Shown: piece by piece, positions 47,501 to 59,700 of the stretch
Layout of the letters: every line of letters begins with the position of its first letter
Position numbering within the stretch: position 1 is the first letter of the stretch
Source: Strix aluco
Lineage: Eukaryota > Chordata > Aves > Strigiformes > Strigidae
Assembly: GCF_031877795.1 (NCBI RefSeq)
Contig: NC_133948.1
Location: 10,214,948-10,278,947, forward strand
DNA: 64,000 nt
Direction of reading: 5' to 3'
Position numbers and translations under genes: made by a program
Notes under the pieces: model-generated
What the model was told of the DNA's origin: nothing
What the model saw: the letters and a program-made list of their open reading frames with translations, nothing else
The model's database searches: none

Positions 47501-48726
47501 TGCTTACTGCATAGCAACAAGGCAAGCTGAGTCAGTTTACAGTTAAAAAAAGTAAAAACTTCTTTTTCTAAGTAAGTCCTACAAACTCTTCTCAAGAAGA
47601 GCTGAGTGTTCAGCTGGGCTCCTCCTTGATCACGCAAGTCAAGACTCCAGCCTTGGTTTCTTCCAAGAACTTTCTCATTCTGCCCTTGCATACACTTGCA
47701 CAGCCCTCCTGGGCTTGTACGTTGCCACGCTGGAAGAATTGAGGTTTGTAGCCAGACCTGAACAAAGAATTGTGTTGAAGCTACATAGGAAACAGCCTCT
47801 AGCTGGTGTCCTCTTCACTGCCTCATCTTTGGTCCAGTGTTTTGTCTTTATTATGGCTCTTTGATACATTCTAGCAGGATGCTTTGTTAGCAGGGGTTTC
47901 CATTTTATTTCAGTCACTTTTTGTGTTTCCAAATAGCCGAGGGTCATTATCTAGAGATGGTTATTATTCAGGGTTTAATTAGCCTAGCAATAGTAAGTTG
48001 TTTTGACAGGTGGCATTTCTCGGTTTAGCTCTGCTCTTCCTTTTTGTGCCAACAAAATGCACCTGCAAGCTCACAGATGCTGAACAACCCTTGTGCTGTG
48101 ACACAGCACACGTAGATACAGTAACAGCAGCAGTGCTGGTACTGGGGCTTTGCGGGGGCTTTCTGTCAGGCTGAAGGACAGCTGCTTGAAATAGTATCCT
48201 GGTTTCAACAAGGAAAGAAAGAGCATTGCCAGCTTGTAGTTCTGGTTTTACTTTTGTTTATAGTTAAAAGCTTTAAAATCCACCCTCACCTTTCTATCTT
48301 AAGTTTTAGGTAAATTTTGATTCCTGATCCACTGGACCTAACACACTCTTTTCTAACCACCTCGTTAGCATTAATATCAGTGTTCCCTCCTCCGGCTGCA
48401 GGTGGCCAGACATTTACATAGGTCTGAGCACCATGGGCAAGAACATGTCCGTCAGTAACATCTGGAGCGCCATCGACGCTGCCATCGCGCAGCTCGCCAG
48501 CAAGGAGCCCTCACCCCCGACGCCGCAGCGCGGGACGGTAACGATTGAACTGATGGTGCACCCAGGGTACCCCAGCATCCCGCCTGTCGGTGGCTGTGGG
48601 GAAGGACCAGACGATTTCTCTCAGTCCTGGGAGCGCCTCCATGAACTCCAGACATTAATTAAGCCAGAGCTGCAGAGCCAATACAAAACCAGGAACATTC
48701 AGCTTTGTTCGTTCAAAGATCTTTAA
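35532..48726 (+). CDS. YDJC: YDJC, YdjC-like carbohydrate deacetylase
   Basis: Five coding exons: 35532-35689, 44251-44410, 45168-45267, 46054-46231 and 48402-48726. All introns are GT-AG and the frame joins without a break, giving 921 bp and 306 residues (human about 323). Bacterial relatives (ChbG) remove acetyl groups from chitooligosaccharides, and the human protein is predicted to do the same to an acetylated carbohydrate. Metal-site motifs are visible: [15 protein letters not shown] near the N terminus (Asp11-Asp12), GLHANLSEG (His61) and [10 protein letters not shown] (His132, His134). The C-terminal part has [17 protein letters not shown] and [20 protein letters not shown], strongly conserved with human. 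No signal peptide or membrane segment is seen, so a soluble protein is expected. The start at 35532 has A at -3 and matches the human N terminus just before the LIVTGDDFG strand. Confidence 0.96.
35690..44250 (+). other. YDJC intron 1 (8.6 kb)
   Basis: The donor is AG then GTAAGC and the acceptor CTGTTACAG then ACACAAC; an Arg codon is split. It is about ten times longer than the other YDJC introns. No embedded gene or recognisable transposon was seen. A TATATAA box near 40984 and a TATAAAGG near 40904 occur, without a convincing downstream exon. Confidence 0.85.
44411..48401 (+). other. YDJC introns 2 to 4
   Basis: The introns are 44411-45167, 45268-46053 and 46232-48401, all starting GT and ending AG. 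The GC-rich 46.9-47.4 kb portion of intron 4 yields moderately long open frames on both strands without any domain, taken as artefacts. No repeats of note. Confidence 0.85.
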
Positions 48727-49975
48727 GTAAACAAGCGTATGTACGTACATTTATCCTACTCTGAAGACAGGCAGTTGCTAACGTCCCGAGAAACCAGACC
48801 ACTGTTATCAGTGCGACATCCCTGGTACAGCTCAGAGGGGCCAGGAACAGCCTGGGGACGGTGTCAGGATGTTCATGGACGAGCAACACACTGTGAGCAG
48901 CTACAGGCTGTGCCCCAGAGCCCCGAGTGGCAGTTTTTAGGCCACAGCATCTGCTCTGAACACGACAAACCTCTTCTGTGTCACCCCTTCGCACACCATT
49001 CCGGTGCAGCACAGCAGCCGAGGGCCGGCCCTCCTCCCAGGGCTCAGCTCCTGCCAACACGATGGCGAGCAGCACGAAGACACACTTTGCTGCGAGACTG
49101 AGGAGCACAGGGGCGCCCCGAGGGTTCTGATCATTTCTCTTTTTGGACTTGACTGCAAAAACCCACGCTGGCGAGCAAGTGCTGCTTTGGAGCAACTGCT
49201 CGGTGTAGGCTGCCCGTGGGAGGCCTGGCAACCTTCTGCACGTGGTTTTCTGAAAGCACTCGGTCGCGGTCCCTTCCCCTGCGCTCATACCTGCCCATCG
49301 GTGGCGGGGGCACAGGGGCACGTTACCCGCAGAGCGTTTCTCTGCTCGGAGCAGTCGGGTCGCGGGTTGAGCGCGGTGGGCTCTGCTGCCGTATTCCACC
49401 TATCGCTCAGCCAGTGGCAGTCACGGCTCTTCCTACTGACGCTGCCTCTTGGCATTGAGCCACCATAGCAAAGTAACATCAGCCACAGCCCTTTCAGAGA
49501 GGCTTTTCTTTTTTTTTTTTTGTTTTTTTTGGATGACTTTGCAAGAACAGCAACTGTTGGCCCATCTGCTATTTCAGGAACTGCTGCGTATGAGAGCTCA
49601 CCAGCAACTGTTCCTGCGCTGCCCACTGCTGCTCACAAAAAACGCGTGGGACGGCTGTGTACCAACTCTGCGCAAGTTTCAAGTGCACAAGGTCCTTGTA
49701 TTTGTCCATTTTTATTCCTGTCATCAATGCATTCAAACTTCAACAAGCCCTGGTAACACTAGGATACGTTTAACTGCGTTCTTAACTGTAGCCCTGTCAC
49801 ATATAACTTTCACATGGGAAAAAATATTTTTGATTAATTGTGCTAATTTTCTGTGCAAAAGCGCTCTGTTTAATGTAATCATTTTTGGTTAATCATTTTT
49901 TAAAAATATTAAACATTTCAGTATGATCATCATCCTTTTAAGTGAAAAATAAACTCAGGCCTTTTTCTACTGTAA
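48727..49975 (+). other. YDJC 3' UTR (approximate)
   Basis: The sequence follows the TAA at 48724-48726. ATTAAA near 49910 and AATAAA at 49948-49953 are followed by TG-rich sequence, which fits a 3' end at about 49.97 kb and a UTR of roughly 1.25 kb. A short poly(T) stretch at about 49508-49530 lies inside. Confidence 0.55.
49948..49953 (+). terminator. Polyadenylation signal of YDJC
   Basis: Canonical AATAAA with T/G-rich sequence 30-60 bp downstream. It is the best-supported end for the + strand YDJC transcript before the oppositely transcribed UBE2L3. Confidence 0.6.
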
Positions 49976-51060
49976 TGCTTCAGGAGAGTTTTGGTTTCAG
50001 TGAGAGCTGGAGAGCAAAGGAACCCACTCACCTGCCTGCTCCTCCTGCGGCTGCCCGCGGGCGCTGAAAGGGCGGCTCTTCCTATCGTTAATGGGAACCG
50101 TCTGACCTTCCCTGTAAAACAGCTGAGGAAGTTTTTGTTCTGTACAAATATGAAAACCAACATCAAGGGTGCTTTAGAAAACATTTTTCCAGGTTCCTTC
50201 CTAAATTACTGTCACAGAATTAATTTGATGTTTCTAAAAGTCCCCACCCAGCGTACTGGGGAAGCGCCGCGCCCCCCGGCCGAGTGAGACAGGAGCAGGC
50301 AGGGGTCACCGGCTGCAACAACTCGGTTTCTGAAGCTCGTCCCAGCGGTATTTGGCGGCAAAGTTCCTGCTGTGTGATAACAGAGAATAAAAACCCCGAG
50401 ACACTAGACCTGCAGGAAGCAGCTGCAGTTCCAGAGCACAGTGAGACCCGTGAGTGCCATCTAGTGACCGATGATATTTTATTCACATGCAGGGATAAGC
50501 CTGACAGCAACACCGGTTACTTAATACCAGATCTCAGCATTTTATGTAACGTGACCATATATTAATGGATATTTTTTACCCTTGTTTTTAAGGTTTAAAT
50601 TGCTCCATATTCTAACCGATGAATTTGCTCTGGTCACACCCATCGGGGCGTTACACACCTGCTGACAGTTGTCTGCGTTTTCTGCCGGCTGAACGCTGGA
50701 AACACGACAGCAGTTCTACCCGAGTTCTGTATTGAAGAAAAAATATATTTTGCAAATTCTGTATTTTTAAATGAACAGCCTTAAACCTCAAATTTTCTTT
50801 TAAATGCAAGAGAGATCTAAGTGAAGAAATTAGTAAAGAATTTCCAAAAGACTACTAAACAGGGAACCTTTCAATTACGTAAGACATACGGAGGTAAGGA
50901 AGGAAGTTTCTCGGTGGTTCTGTGAAAGCTTTAAAGACAACACTGAGTTCAAATTAAAACCACCTTCAGACCGCTACCTACAAATGTCATTGCACCAGGT
51001 TATTTAAGAAGTCTAAACCCCAACTCTCTCTGAAAATAAATCCATGCCACAAAGCCTTTG
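49976..51060. other. Gap between the YDJC and UBE2L3 3' ends
   Basis: The gap between the convergent genes is about 1.1 kb if both predicted 3' ends are right. There is no gene. A further + strand AATAAA near 50386 could be an alternative YDJC end. Confidence 0.45.
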
Positions 51061-51756
51061 AGAGCAATTTTTATTAGGGTAGCAGAATGGAATTGCAGAA
51101 AGCCTATACCAGTACTCCTGGGTGTAGTTTCACCAGTACGTTGTTTTTATTTTGGACATTAAACTGCACGTTTAGAATTCAGCATGGCTTAGGGAACCAG
51201 AGAGAACAAGAGCTTGATTTCCTGAGTTAACATAGGACTTTGCGCTTTTGATTTTTTTTTCTCCTCAGACTTCAACCATACAGTACAGGATTTGATCTGT
51301 CTTTTTCCAGAGGGCTGCCTACGAACAAAAGCCATCATTTAGGTTTCACATCTCGTAGTTTAGAAATTGAACTATGAAGAACACACCAAGAGAACCGACA
51401 GCAGTATCTGTCTTCTATGTGACCTCTGCAGATGAAAGGGGAAGGGCCGGTGCAGCGCTGCCGCAGGCCTGTACCCACCAAGTGGAGCTCCTGGAATCGC
51501 ACAGCCCTTCCCGCTCCCTTCCGACAGCATCCAAGTCACACCGATTCAGATAAACGCAGTCTTTGCCCTGAGAGGCTTACAACCAGAAAGTAGACTAGTT
51601 AGTAGTAACAAGGGCAGCAAACTAGTGCTACAGGTTTGTTTCAAATAAAATTTAGAGAATGGCAAGTTTCCATGCCAACAGACATGATCAAAAGGTACAG
51701 TGACTCATGTGATGCGGAAGTTACACACTTCAGTTTGACAGATAATTTGGCATTAT

Positions 51757-51762
51757 TTTATT
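51757..51762 (-). terminator. Candidate polyadenylation signal of UBE2L3
   Basis: AATAAA on the - strand, about 2.0 kb after the stop codon. The alternatives at 51146 and 51070 cannot be excluded, and multiple 3' ends are possible. Confidence 0.4.
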
Positions 51763-52507
51763 ATGAATCCGAGTGAGCGTGAATGAAACAAAATCAGTAC
51801 CAACTTTCTGAAAATGAAGACACAAAGATGTGAAAATTTGGTAATAGACAGTGCTCTCACAAGCCTGAAAACACTTAGGAAATGCAAATTTCTGTAAATA
51901 AGGTGAACGTGGTTTAACTTTATTTACCTGCCAAAGAATCTGTCTAAGAACACTTAAACATAAAATTTCTTAGCTCCCTAACTTATAAAAAAATTTACTT
52001 TCAACAGAGGTGAGGTACTGGGCTGTCATTGTTTACACTAAATTGGAAATGAAAGCTGGATGAGAGGGATGAATGAAGAAATAGCAAATATACAAGACAT
52101 TAAAACCAAAAGAGACCTACCGCTCGACACACTAGTTCTGAAAGGTTGCAAAGGCAGAGGCTGTATTAAAACTGAATTGAGGAGTACAGACAACCCCAAG
52201 GGTGTGAGGGATTTTCTAACTCTGCTTCCTGCACATCAAAATGATATGTGCTCCCAGATACCTGTGGATTTCGGGAGATAAATCTGTTTGCTCAATAACA
52301 TACCCAAGTTCGACAGGCGGGGAGGAGACGGCAGTTTGATTGTATGGCAGTTTGACTGTGGAGCTATGATCACGCTTCAGACTGGGGAAAAGAGGCAGTC
52401 GGGGAAAAGCAAGAGAGCCGCAGTAAAGGATGCTCAGTTCTGAACAGAAAGGGCTGCCTTCAGCATGCGTAGGTGTGCCCTGCAGCAACGGGGAGAGCGC
52501 GCTGCCT

Positions 52508-52565
52508 GATTAAGTTAGAATGATAGAATGATACTTGAAGTACTCATTAAATCATCTAACCCGTG
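52508..52565 (-). mobile_element. Possible degraded CR1 tail
   Basis: AGAATGATAGAATGATACTT followed by ATCATCTAACCC resembles the CR1 3' end read in reverse (AGAATCATAGAATCA ... ATCATCTAGTCC). The similarity is short and the element, if real, is very old. Confidence 0.3.
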
Positions 52566-52750
52566 TGTTTTTAAAACATAGGAAGAGCAGTAGCGAGGCG
52601 TTCTCTGTTACAGGTTATTGCTTAATCCTGGTCTCATACCATCTTCAGTGAGAACTGTACAGCAGTTGGGCTGGGAAGTGGCACGAGTGCCGACCCATAA
52701 AACACAGATGTTTCTTACGCATTCTGATGGAAAAATGTTCTAAGATGACT

Positions 52751-52790
52751 AGCAGTGCTGTCAGATTTAGCAGTGCTGTCAGATTTAGTA
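52751..52790. repeat. 18-bp tandem duplication
   Basis: The unit AGCAGTGCTGTCAGATTT is present twice in direct succession, probably inside the UBE2L3 3' UTR. Confidence 0.75.
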
Positions 52791-53734
52791 CCAGAATTCA
52801 AAATCAACAGTTCCAAAATACCGATTTTTAACTCAAAAAACAGTTTATCACTTTGGTACCTCTTGGTCCCCAATTTCTGAAACTCTTCTAAACGGGTTGC
52901 AATGTTGTTCTGTGCACGTTTCCCTAGCTACTCTGCATAGCTCTTAAGAATAGACATGATAGAAGTTTGTAATCACATTCCACTACTCGTTTGCTACAGA
53001 ATTTTTTTTCCAAAGTTTTCCAAAAGCAGGACATAAGCCATATTTTAATTCAACAACGCACACAAAAACTTGGGTTTCCCCGTTTAATAAACATTTTGTG
53101 GTAACATCAGCCAGATTTACATAAGACCTGGACATTATTTCTGATTGTTTTTGTGGGGTTTGTTTGGTTTTTGCTTAATATGTTACAAACTGAAGTTAAG
53201 GGGAACTTGCCAACAAGTCCCACAAAGCACAGTGCAACATTTAAAAAGAAAAGTAAACAAAACTGCCAAACACTCAATCATTTTCTGCCAGAACTGGGAT
53301 ATTTTTTCTAAGACATCAGTTTGAGGAGGGGGATAAAATTCAATGAAGAATTAAATGAACTCAAGATAGTGGGAACTGCAAGGAAAAATAAGAAATGACA
53401 GCCACAACCTTTTCAATTTAAGGGCAGAATATAAGTCTAAGATATTTTTGATAAATTCTGACAAGAAAAAGAAAACAGCATACTTTAAAGTATATTGAAG
53501 CAGTGATTTTTAAACAAAGAAAGCAGAACTAGAACATCTTAAATTTTAATCCTTTCTTTACAGGTTACCTAGCCCACTTTTGATTAAGAAAACTGTAGAA
53601 AGTTAGTAACAGCCACAAGTTAACACCGAAAGGTGGCACTTGTCAATTTTCCATAGAGTCCTGCTTTACGGGGTGTCTCAAATGCACTGCTCCGATCTTC
53701 TATCATACGTTGCTGACATCAATTGTGTCAGATT

Positions 53735-56700
53735 TTAGTCCACTGGTCGCTTTTCACCATATTTCTTTGTAAACTCTTCAGCGTTCTTACAGAATTTTTT
53801 ACGGTCCTTAGAGTATTCTTCAGCTAGGTCAGCCCGAAGGGGATGCTCGGGCTGTGGATCATTCACCAGTGCTATGAGGGACTGGATTACTGTCAAAAGA
53901 AGTATAAATACCGTCAGAGACTAAAGATGGTTAGTTTTTAAAAATCAAAATGTAAGCAAAATTCTCCAGTAAGAAAAGAGCTTTAACTGCATTTAAATAC
54001 ATCCCCATAAATCTAGGGTCTTTTCAAAAGCAGAGCATGAATAAGCTATAGCAATATGCCAAGATTTAGTTCAATGACCGTGAATGAACACCAGAAAACT
54101 GTATTTGTAAACAAAATCAACTTGAATGGAGACCAAAATACACTACAAATTATTTCCCATGTAACTGGCATCCTATCTGAAATTCTCTCCTATGGCTAAG
54201 AAAGAAACTAGGTTTCGCAGACAAGCTCATCTAAAAAGGCCTGTGTAAAGATGGAATTTCCATCATGAAACATTTTTTCCTAACACCTGTCACCATGATG
54301 CAGCTATAACTGGGCCTGCTTTTGGAAATGTTTTTTTCAGCTTTATTTTTCTGTGACTCTTACTTCCCCTATAAACAGCAGACAATTTTGCCATTTATTC
54401 TAAACTGCCAAATGCATCCACTGGTAGAGTCACACCAGGCAAGCAAATGGGTAAGAACTGCAAGACACTTCTCTCCCCAGTGTTGACAGCCATTTCATCA
54501 CTGTTCCCCTATCACTTTCAAAGGAAATGTCATTCTTAAAATAACTGAACTGTACTTGACATTTACACAGTGAACTTCACACACTACAATGGCATTTATT
54601 GCTACATTTTCCTCGTATACATTCTCACGACCATTTAAAGCTAGACAGGTCACAACAATCAGTTGTTCTCATATCCATCCACTAAAAGGTAAATGTGTAA
54701 CTGGGCAAGTCCACAGAAACTGGGTACACAGAAAAAGCATCTCCCTGTATGACAATATTAGTAACATTCTGTTGGAGGTAAGTTTGGGCTACCATGGGAA
54801 TATAAAGCAGCACCCCAAGAGTTTTTAAAGCAAGCATAACGAAACTCTGAACTTCAGACATTGCACACTAGAGCCAGCTGCCTCCTCCTGAACTCACATA
54901 AACCAGTGACACCATCCAGCGGCAGGGAGTTCCACAACTCAGCTACACACGGTGCCAAAGTCAGAGTCTATCGTTTGTTCTGAACCTGCTACTTGGCAGT
55001 TTATCCAGATTCTCTCTAGTTTTGCAATATAAGTTCTTACAATACATATCACTCCAGCAGATGCTAGAACACTGGAGTGGCTTCTTTCAGAGCATCAACC
55101 TTTTCATGCTCATACACTGTTCCACCCTTACGTGGGTAGGGAGGCTCTGCAGAGAGGTCTGGACAGGCTGGAGCGATGGGCTGAGGCCAACTGGAGGAGT
55201 TTCAATAAGGCCAAATGCTGGGTGCTGCACTTGGGCCACAACAACCCCCAGCAGCGCTACAGGCTTGGGGAGGAGTGGCTGGAGAGCTGCCAGTCAGAGA
55301 GGGACCTGGGGGTGTGGATTGACAGCCGGCTGAACAGGAGCCAGCAGTGTGCCCAGGTGGCCAAGAAGGCCAATGGCATCCTGGCTTGCATCAGAAATAG
55401 CGTGGCCAGCAGGGACAGGGAAGGGATCTTGCCCCTGTACTCGGCACTGGTGAGGCCGCACCTCGATGACTGTGTTCAGTTTTGGGCCCCTCACTACAAA
55501 AAGGACATTGAATGACTCGAGCGTGTCCAGAGAAGGGCAACGAAGCTGGTGAAGGGTCTGGAGCACATGTCGTACGAGGAGCGGCTGAGGGAACTGGGGG
55601 TGTTTAGTCTGGAGAAGAGGCTGAGGGGAGACCTCATCGCCCTCTACAACTCCCTGAAAGGAGGTTGCAGAGAGCTGGGGATGAGTCTCTTTAACCAAGT
55701 AATGAGCGATAGGACAAGAGGGAATGGCCTCAAGCTGCACCAGGGAAGGGTTAGACTGGATATTAGGAAGTATTTCTTTCTAGAAGGGGTTCTTGGGCAT
55801 TGGAATGGGCTGCCCAGGGCAGTGGTGGAGTCCCCATCCCTGGAGGGGTTTAAGAGTTAGGTTTAACAGCACTGAGGGATCTGGTGGAGTTGAGAACAGT
55901 CAGTGTGAGGTTAATGGTTGGGCTGGATGATCTTCAAGGTCTTTTCCAACCGAGATGATTCTATGATTCTGTAGTAGAAACAGGGAACATACCTCAACAC
56001 AAATACTCAAAATCCAGAGAAGCACACTTGTCACTATTACTGCTAAGCAGGAACAGTTCTTACCACAAAGAGTTTAAACTGAACAAGCCAGCTAAGGAAT
56101 GTAGACTTGATATTAGCTTACTTCACAGGAACTCACCAGTCCTGGACTTATGACAACTGCCATCATATTAATGACTACTTAGGAAACTAGCATCAGTACT
56201 GCACGTGACAATCCCTTTTCACTAGTAAAACATGCTAAAACACCATACAGAAAGTGTTAGTGTTATTAAGCTTATTTAACACACAAGCCAGAAGAAAACC
56301 CTAGATTGTCATAACAGGAGCTGCCTCAATATCCACAGCATTTTAAAACTACTCTGTCACAACAGTTTAATATTAAGCATAAATTAATAAGTACACCAGT
56401 AAGATGCACATTTAGTACATGAAAGGCGAATTAATGATTTATGATAAACCTATTCTCTCTACTTTCTCGACACCTGACTGATCAAAACCAATCACTCTGA
56501 TGCTGTACTAATAACGTTGCATTATTTCCTTGAAAAAGGCCCAAGCAGCACACAGACTGGAGTTTATTTTTCAGTGCAGATGAGTTCTGGAGAAAAAGAA
56601 AAAGACACTTAAGCAGGGCTGTAATAAGACTGTAGGAGGTTCATACAAGAATGTTGTAACAACAGACACTGACACTAAAACAACTTCTTGAAGAAGAAAG

Positions 56701-59700
56701 CGTTAAAAGACAACAGACCACAAAACAGCAGAAACTGAGAGATATTGCAATATTTTGGTACCCAGAGTTTGTTCCAGATTCTGATTTTAGTATAGTTTTT
56801 ATTCCCTCTCTCAGATAAAGAGGGAATTGCTACTTCTCAGGGAGACATGGACTATTTCCTTCATGCAAACAACTGCTTCAATAGTTCCAACTAATGCCAC
56901 CTTGCATTTCAGGCTAGGTAGAGACATGTTGTTCCTTTACTTAACTCAGGAAGGCTCGTCAGATTAAGACAACTGCTAAGGTTAACAGAAACCTTCTACA
57001 CGTTGTTTCTGTTTCATCTCTTCCAGGGATCTTTGTCCTGTATAATCTGGGATAAACAAATTGTAAGACCTTCACTGATCTATTTAACAGGTTCTTTCTG
57101 CTGCCATCTCTGCTTTCCCTAACATTCAACTGCTTGATCTTTCCCAGAAGATTCAACTGCTTGAGCTTTTCCAGAACAACTACAGCAATTTTCCTATTTT
57201 GTCTTTGGGGCAAGATCATGCAAACTGTAAGTAGTTTTATTAGCATTCAGAAGTACACAGAAAAAAGAAATCTTAAATATAGCATTGTTTACTATCAGGA
57301 ACACAGTTCAAGTGAAGACAACCTTAAAGAGTCTGGAAGAAGGAAATACTTTCTCCTACAGAGCAAGGTATTTCAGTGTCAGTAAAGCTCTTGCACTGGA
57401 CTAAACTACTACTCATTTGAAATAGTATTAAAAAATACACAGGTTTTGCAAGGATGTTTGCTCTTTATGTACAATAATAAATGCTTAATATTAAACTAAT
57501 CGTTACCTGCCAGAAAATGTGGAATTCTCATCCCAACAACTAATGGGAGCAACTACAGAAAAAAACTACTCAGATCACACTCTCAGTCTGCCACAGAACC
57601 TGATGAAACTTTTTTCCTTAAAATATTTAAATACTTATGCAAAGACACTCTACACAGGAAGTCTCACAGCAATGATCTTTTAAGAACTAGGAGTTAATTT
57701 GTGTTATGATTTCAGGTTTTGTTTATGACTCCCTAGATATTTCAAACCATATGTTCAAATCACTGAACCACATGGCAGAGATTATAAAATATACAGTCTT
57801 GAGGTTTTAGACCCTTTCCTTCAAACATCCAGGAGTGTACTGAACACCTCTGGATTATAAAGTCACTGTTTGAAAAGAAACACAAAATAACACCCCTACA
57901 CAAACTACCACCAGAAGTTTTAAGTATGCCAAGGACACTACCTGAATAAACTCTTCAGTCACCAAGAGTTCTGTGGTTTCCTGGAGGTGGAAATGCCACG
58001 CGTCAGTGTCATTACCTTACGCTCCAGTAACAAAATGAGATTCCAAGAGAGTGGCACACTGCTCACAACTTGTGATTCATGACACAAACCTTATGACAAC
58101 AAACATACCATAAGAGCAGTGACCAGCTGACAAGCTGCAATGTTGTTAGCTTTAAATTGAAACACAACACAAAGTTTCTCGATATGCAGTTCTTTCTCCA
58201 CATGGAGTCCTACCTTGGTCAGTTTTGGTTGCTGGCTTCCAGTTTTCAGCACTAATTACTGGCAGACAAACCTGCCCCTTTTCATCGATGTTAGGGTGAT
58301 AGATCTTTGTTTTAAATGTAATCTTGGGAGGTTTGAATGGATATTCTGCTGGGAAGTTGATTTCGATTCTGAAGGCTCCTTTATCATATGGAGGATTGTC
58401 CTGCAACAAGAAGGGAGAATGTCAGGAATCTGGCATATTCTAATGGATTAAGAAAAAGCATTGTCCAGACTTTGCTCTAGCAAATGACGTTTTCTAAAGG
58501 CACCTTCTTCCAACACATACTGCTGTGTGGCAGGAAACATCAAAACCTATTTGGTAAGAGAGGCGCCATACAACCTCTGCAACGTTTGTATTCATCCTGG
58601 AAAAAGCAGATTACCATTGTTCTGAAGCTGGCTGACATTCCTACTGGTAAGAAAGCATCCAATCCCCTTCACTCCAAACTCAAGGTCCTATCGAATAAGT
58701 ATTTTTATTCCTGACTTTGTATTTAAAAAACCATTGTAAATACTTTTCGAGATACAAACAGGAAGCCTGACAAGGAAAATTGGTTTCTCTGAACCTAGTT
58801 ATTTTACGTGTCTCGCAACATGGTGGTACGAACAGCAAAGCAATTTGATTTGTCAGATTTCCCTATATGTGCTGAGAATGTTTTTGTGCTGACTACACAA
58901 AAATCTGCTGAGCATTCATTGGTACTAAAGATAGATATTCACTGCGTCTGCTGATCAGAACATTCTGAATTTGTATGCAGTTTTAGCACCCACTCTTATC
59001 AGATCATTTTTGAAGGAGCATGGTGAGAGAACCGTGAAGTAAGCAAACTAGTTCTTCATGCTGAAACAGAAAAAACAATGCCCAGAAAAGCTGCTAGACT
59101 ATTGATACCACTTCAAATACTAACTGCAGAAGAAAGGCAGAAGAAAAATAAACCATTGCTACATTAAAGCTTATGAAAATAGCATTCTGCACTGAAAACA
59201 GTAACTATGGCATGAAGCCTTTCCAAACACTCTGGGAACAAGAATCAAAGGATGAGAGTTTCCAGTTGGTGTAAAGTATAATCACACATTCTTCACCAGC
59301 AACCTGGCCATCCCCTGCAATCAAACCCACTCCAGAAGTTAAAAAGGGTTTACCAATATTTGGGGGTGGGGAGTGTTCTATTAAAGTATCCTTCAACAGA
59401 AAACATTTAATTTTAGTTTCATCCATATGGAGAAGTCTGGTTGCGCATTTCTTAAGAAACACAGCACAATTTCTGCAGTCAAGGGAAGAGGTAACCAAGG
59501 TGGCTTTAAAATCACTTTTTAACCAAGCAATCCTAAAAGCTTTGGAAGTTTAACAAATAACTTTTGGTGGTGGTGACAACTTAAGCAGTTAGTGCCCTCT
59601 CCCCCCATGGCTCGCTTGTTCTTGCCTCCGCCATGTGCCGTGATTTGTGAGGATGTTCACTGAACTGATATGGGAACTGACCTGGCCTAAAAACATCCGT

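Larger units (their letters stand above)
51061..53734 (-). other. UBE2L3 3' UTR (approximate)
   Basis: The sequence lies after the UBE2L3 stop on the - strand. Candidate AATAAA signals on that strand lie at 51757-51762, 51146-51151 and 51070-51075, implying UTRs of about 2.0 to 2.7 kb. From memory the human UTR is of comparable length. An 18-bp tandem duplication lies at about 52751-52790. Confidence 0.5.

Noticed and set aside
46886-47514. Overlapping 140-175 codon frames on both strands in YDJC intron 4
   Set aside because: Both strands open over a GC-rich patch, no domain, and inside a well-defined intron.
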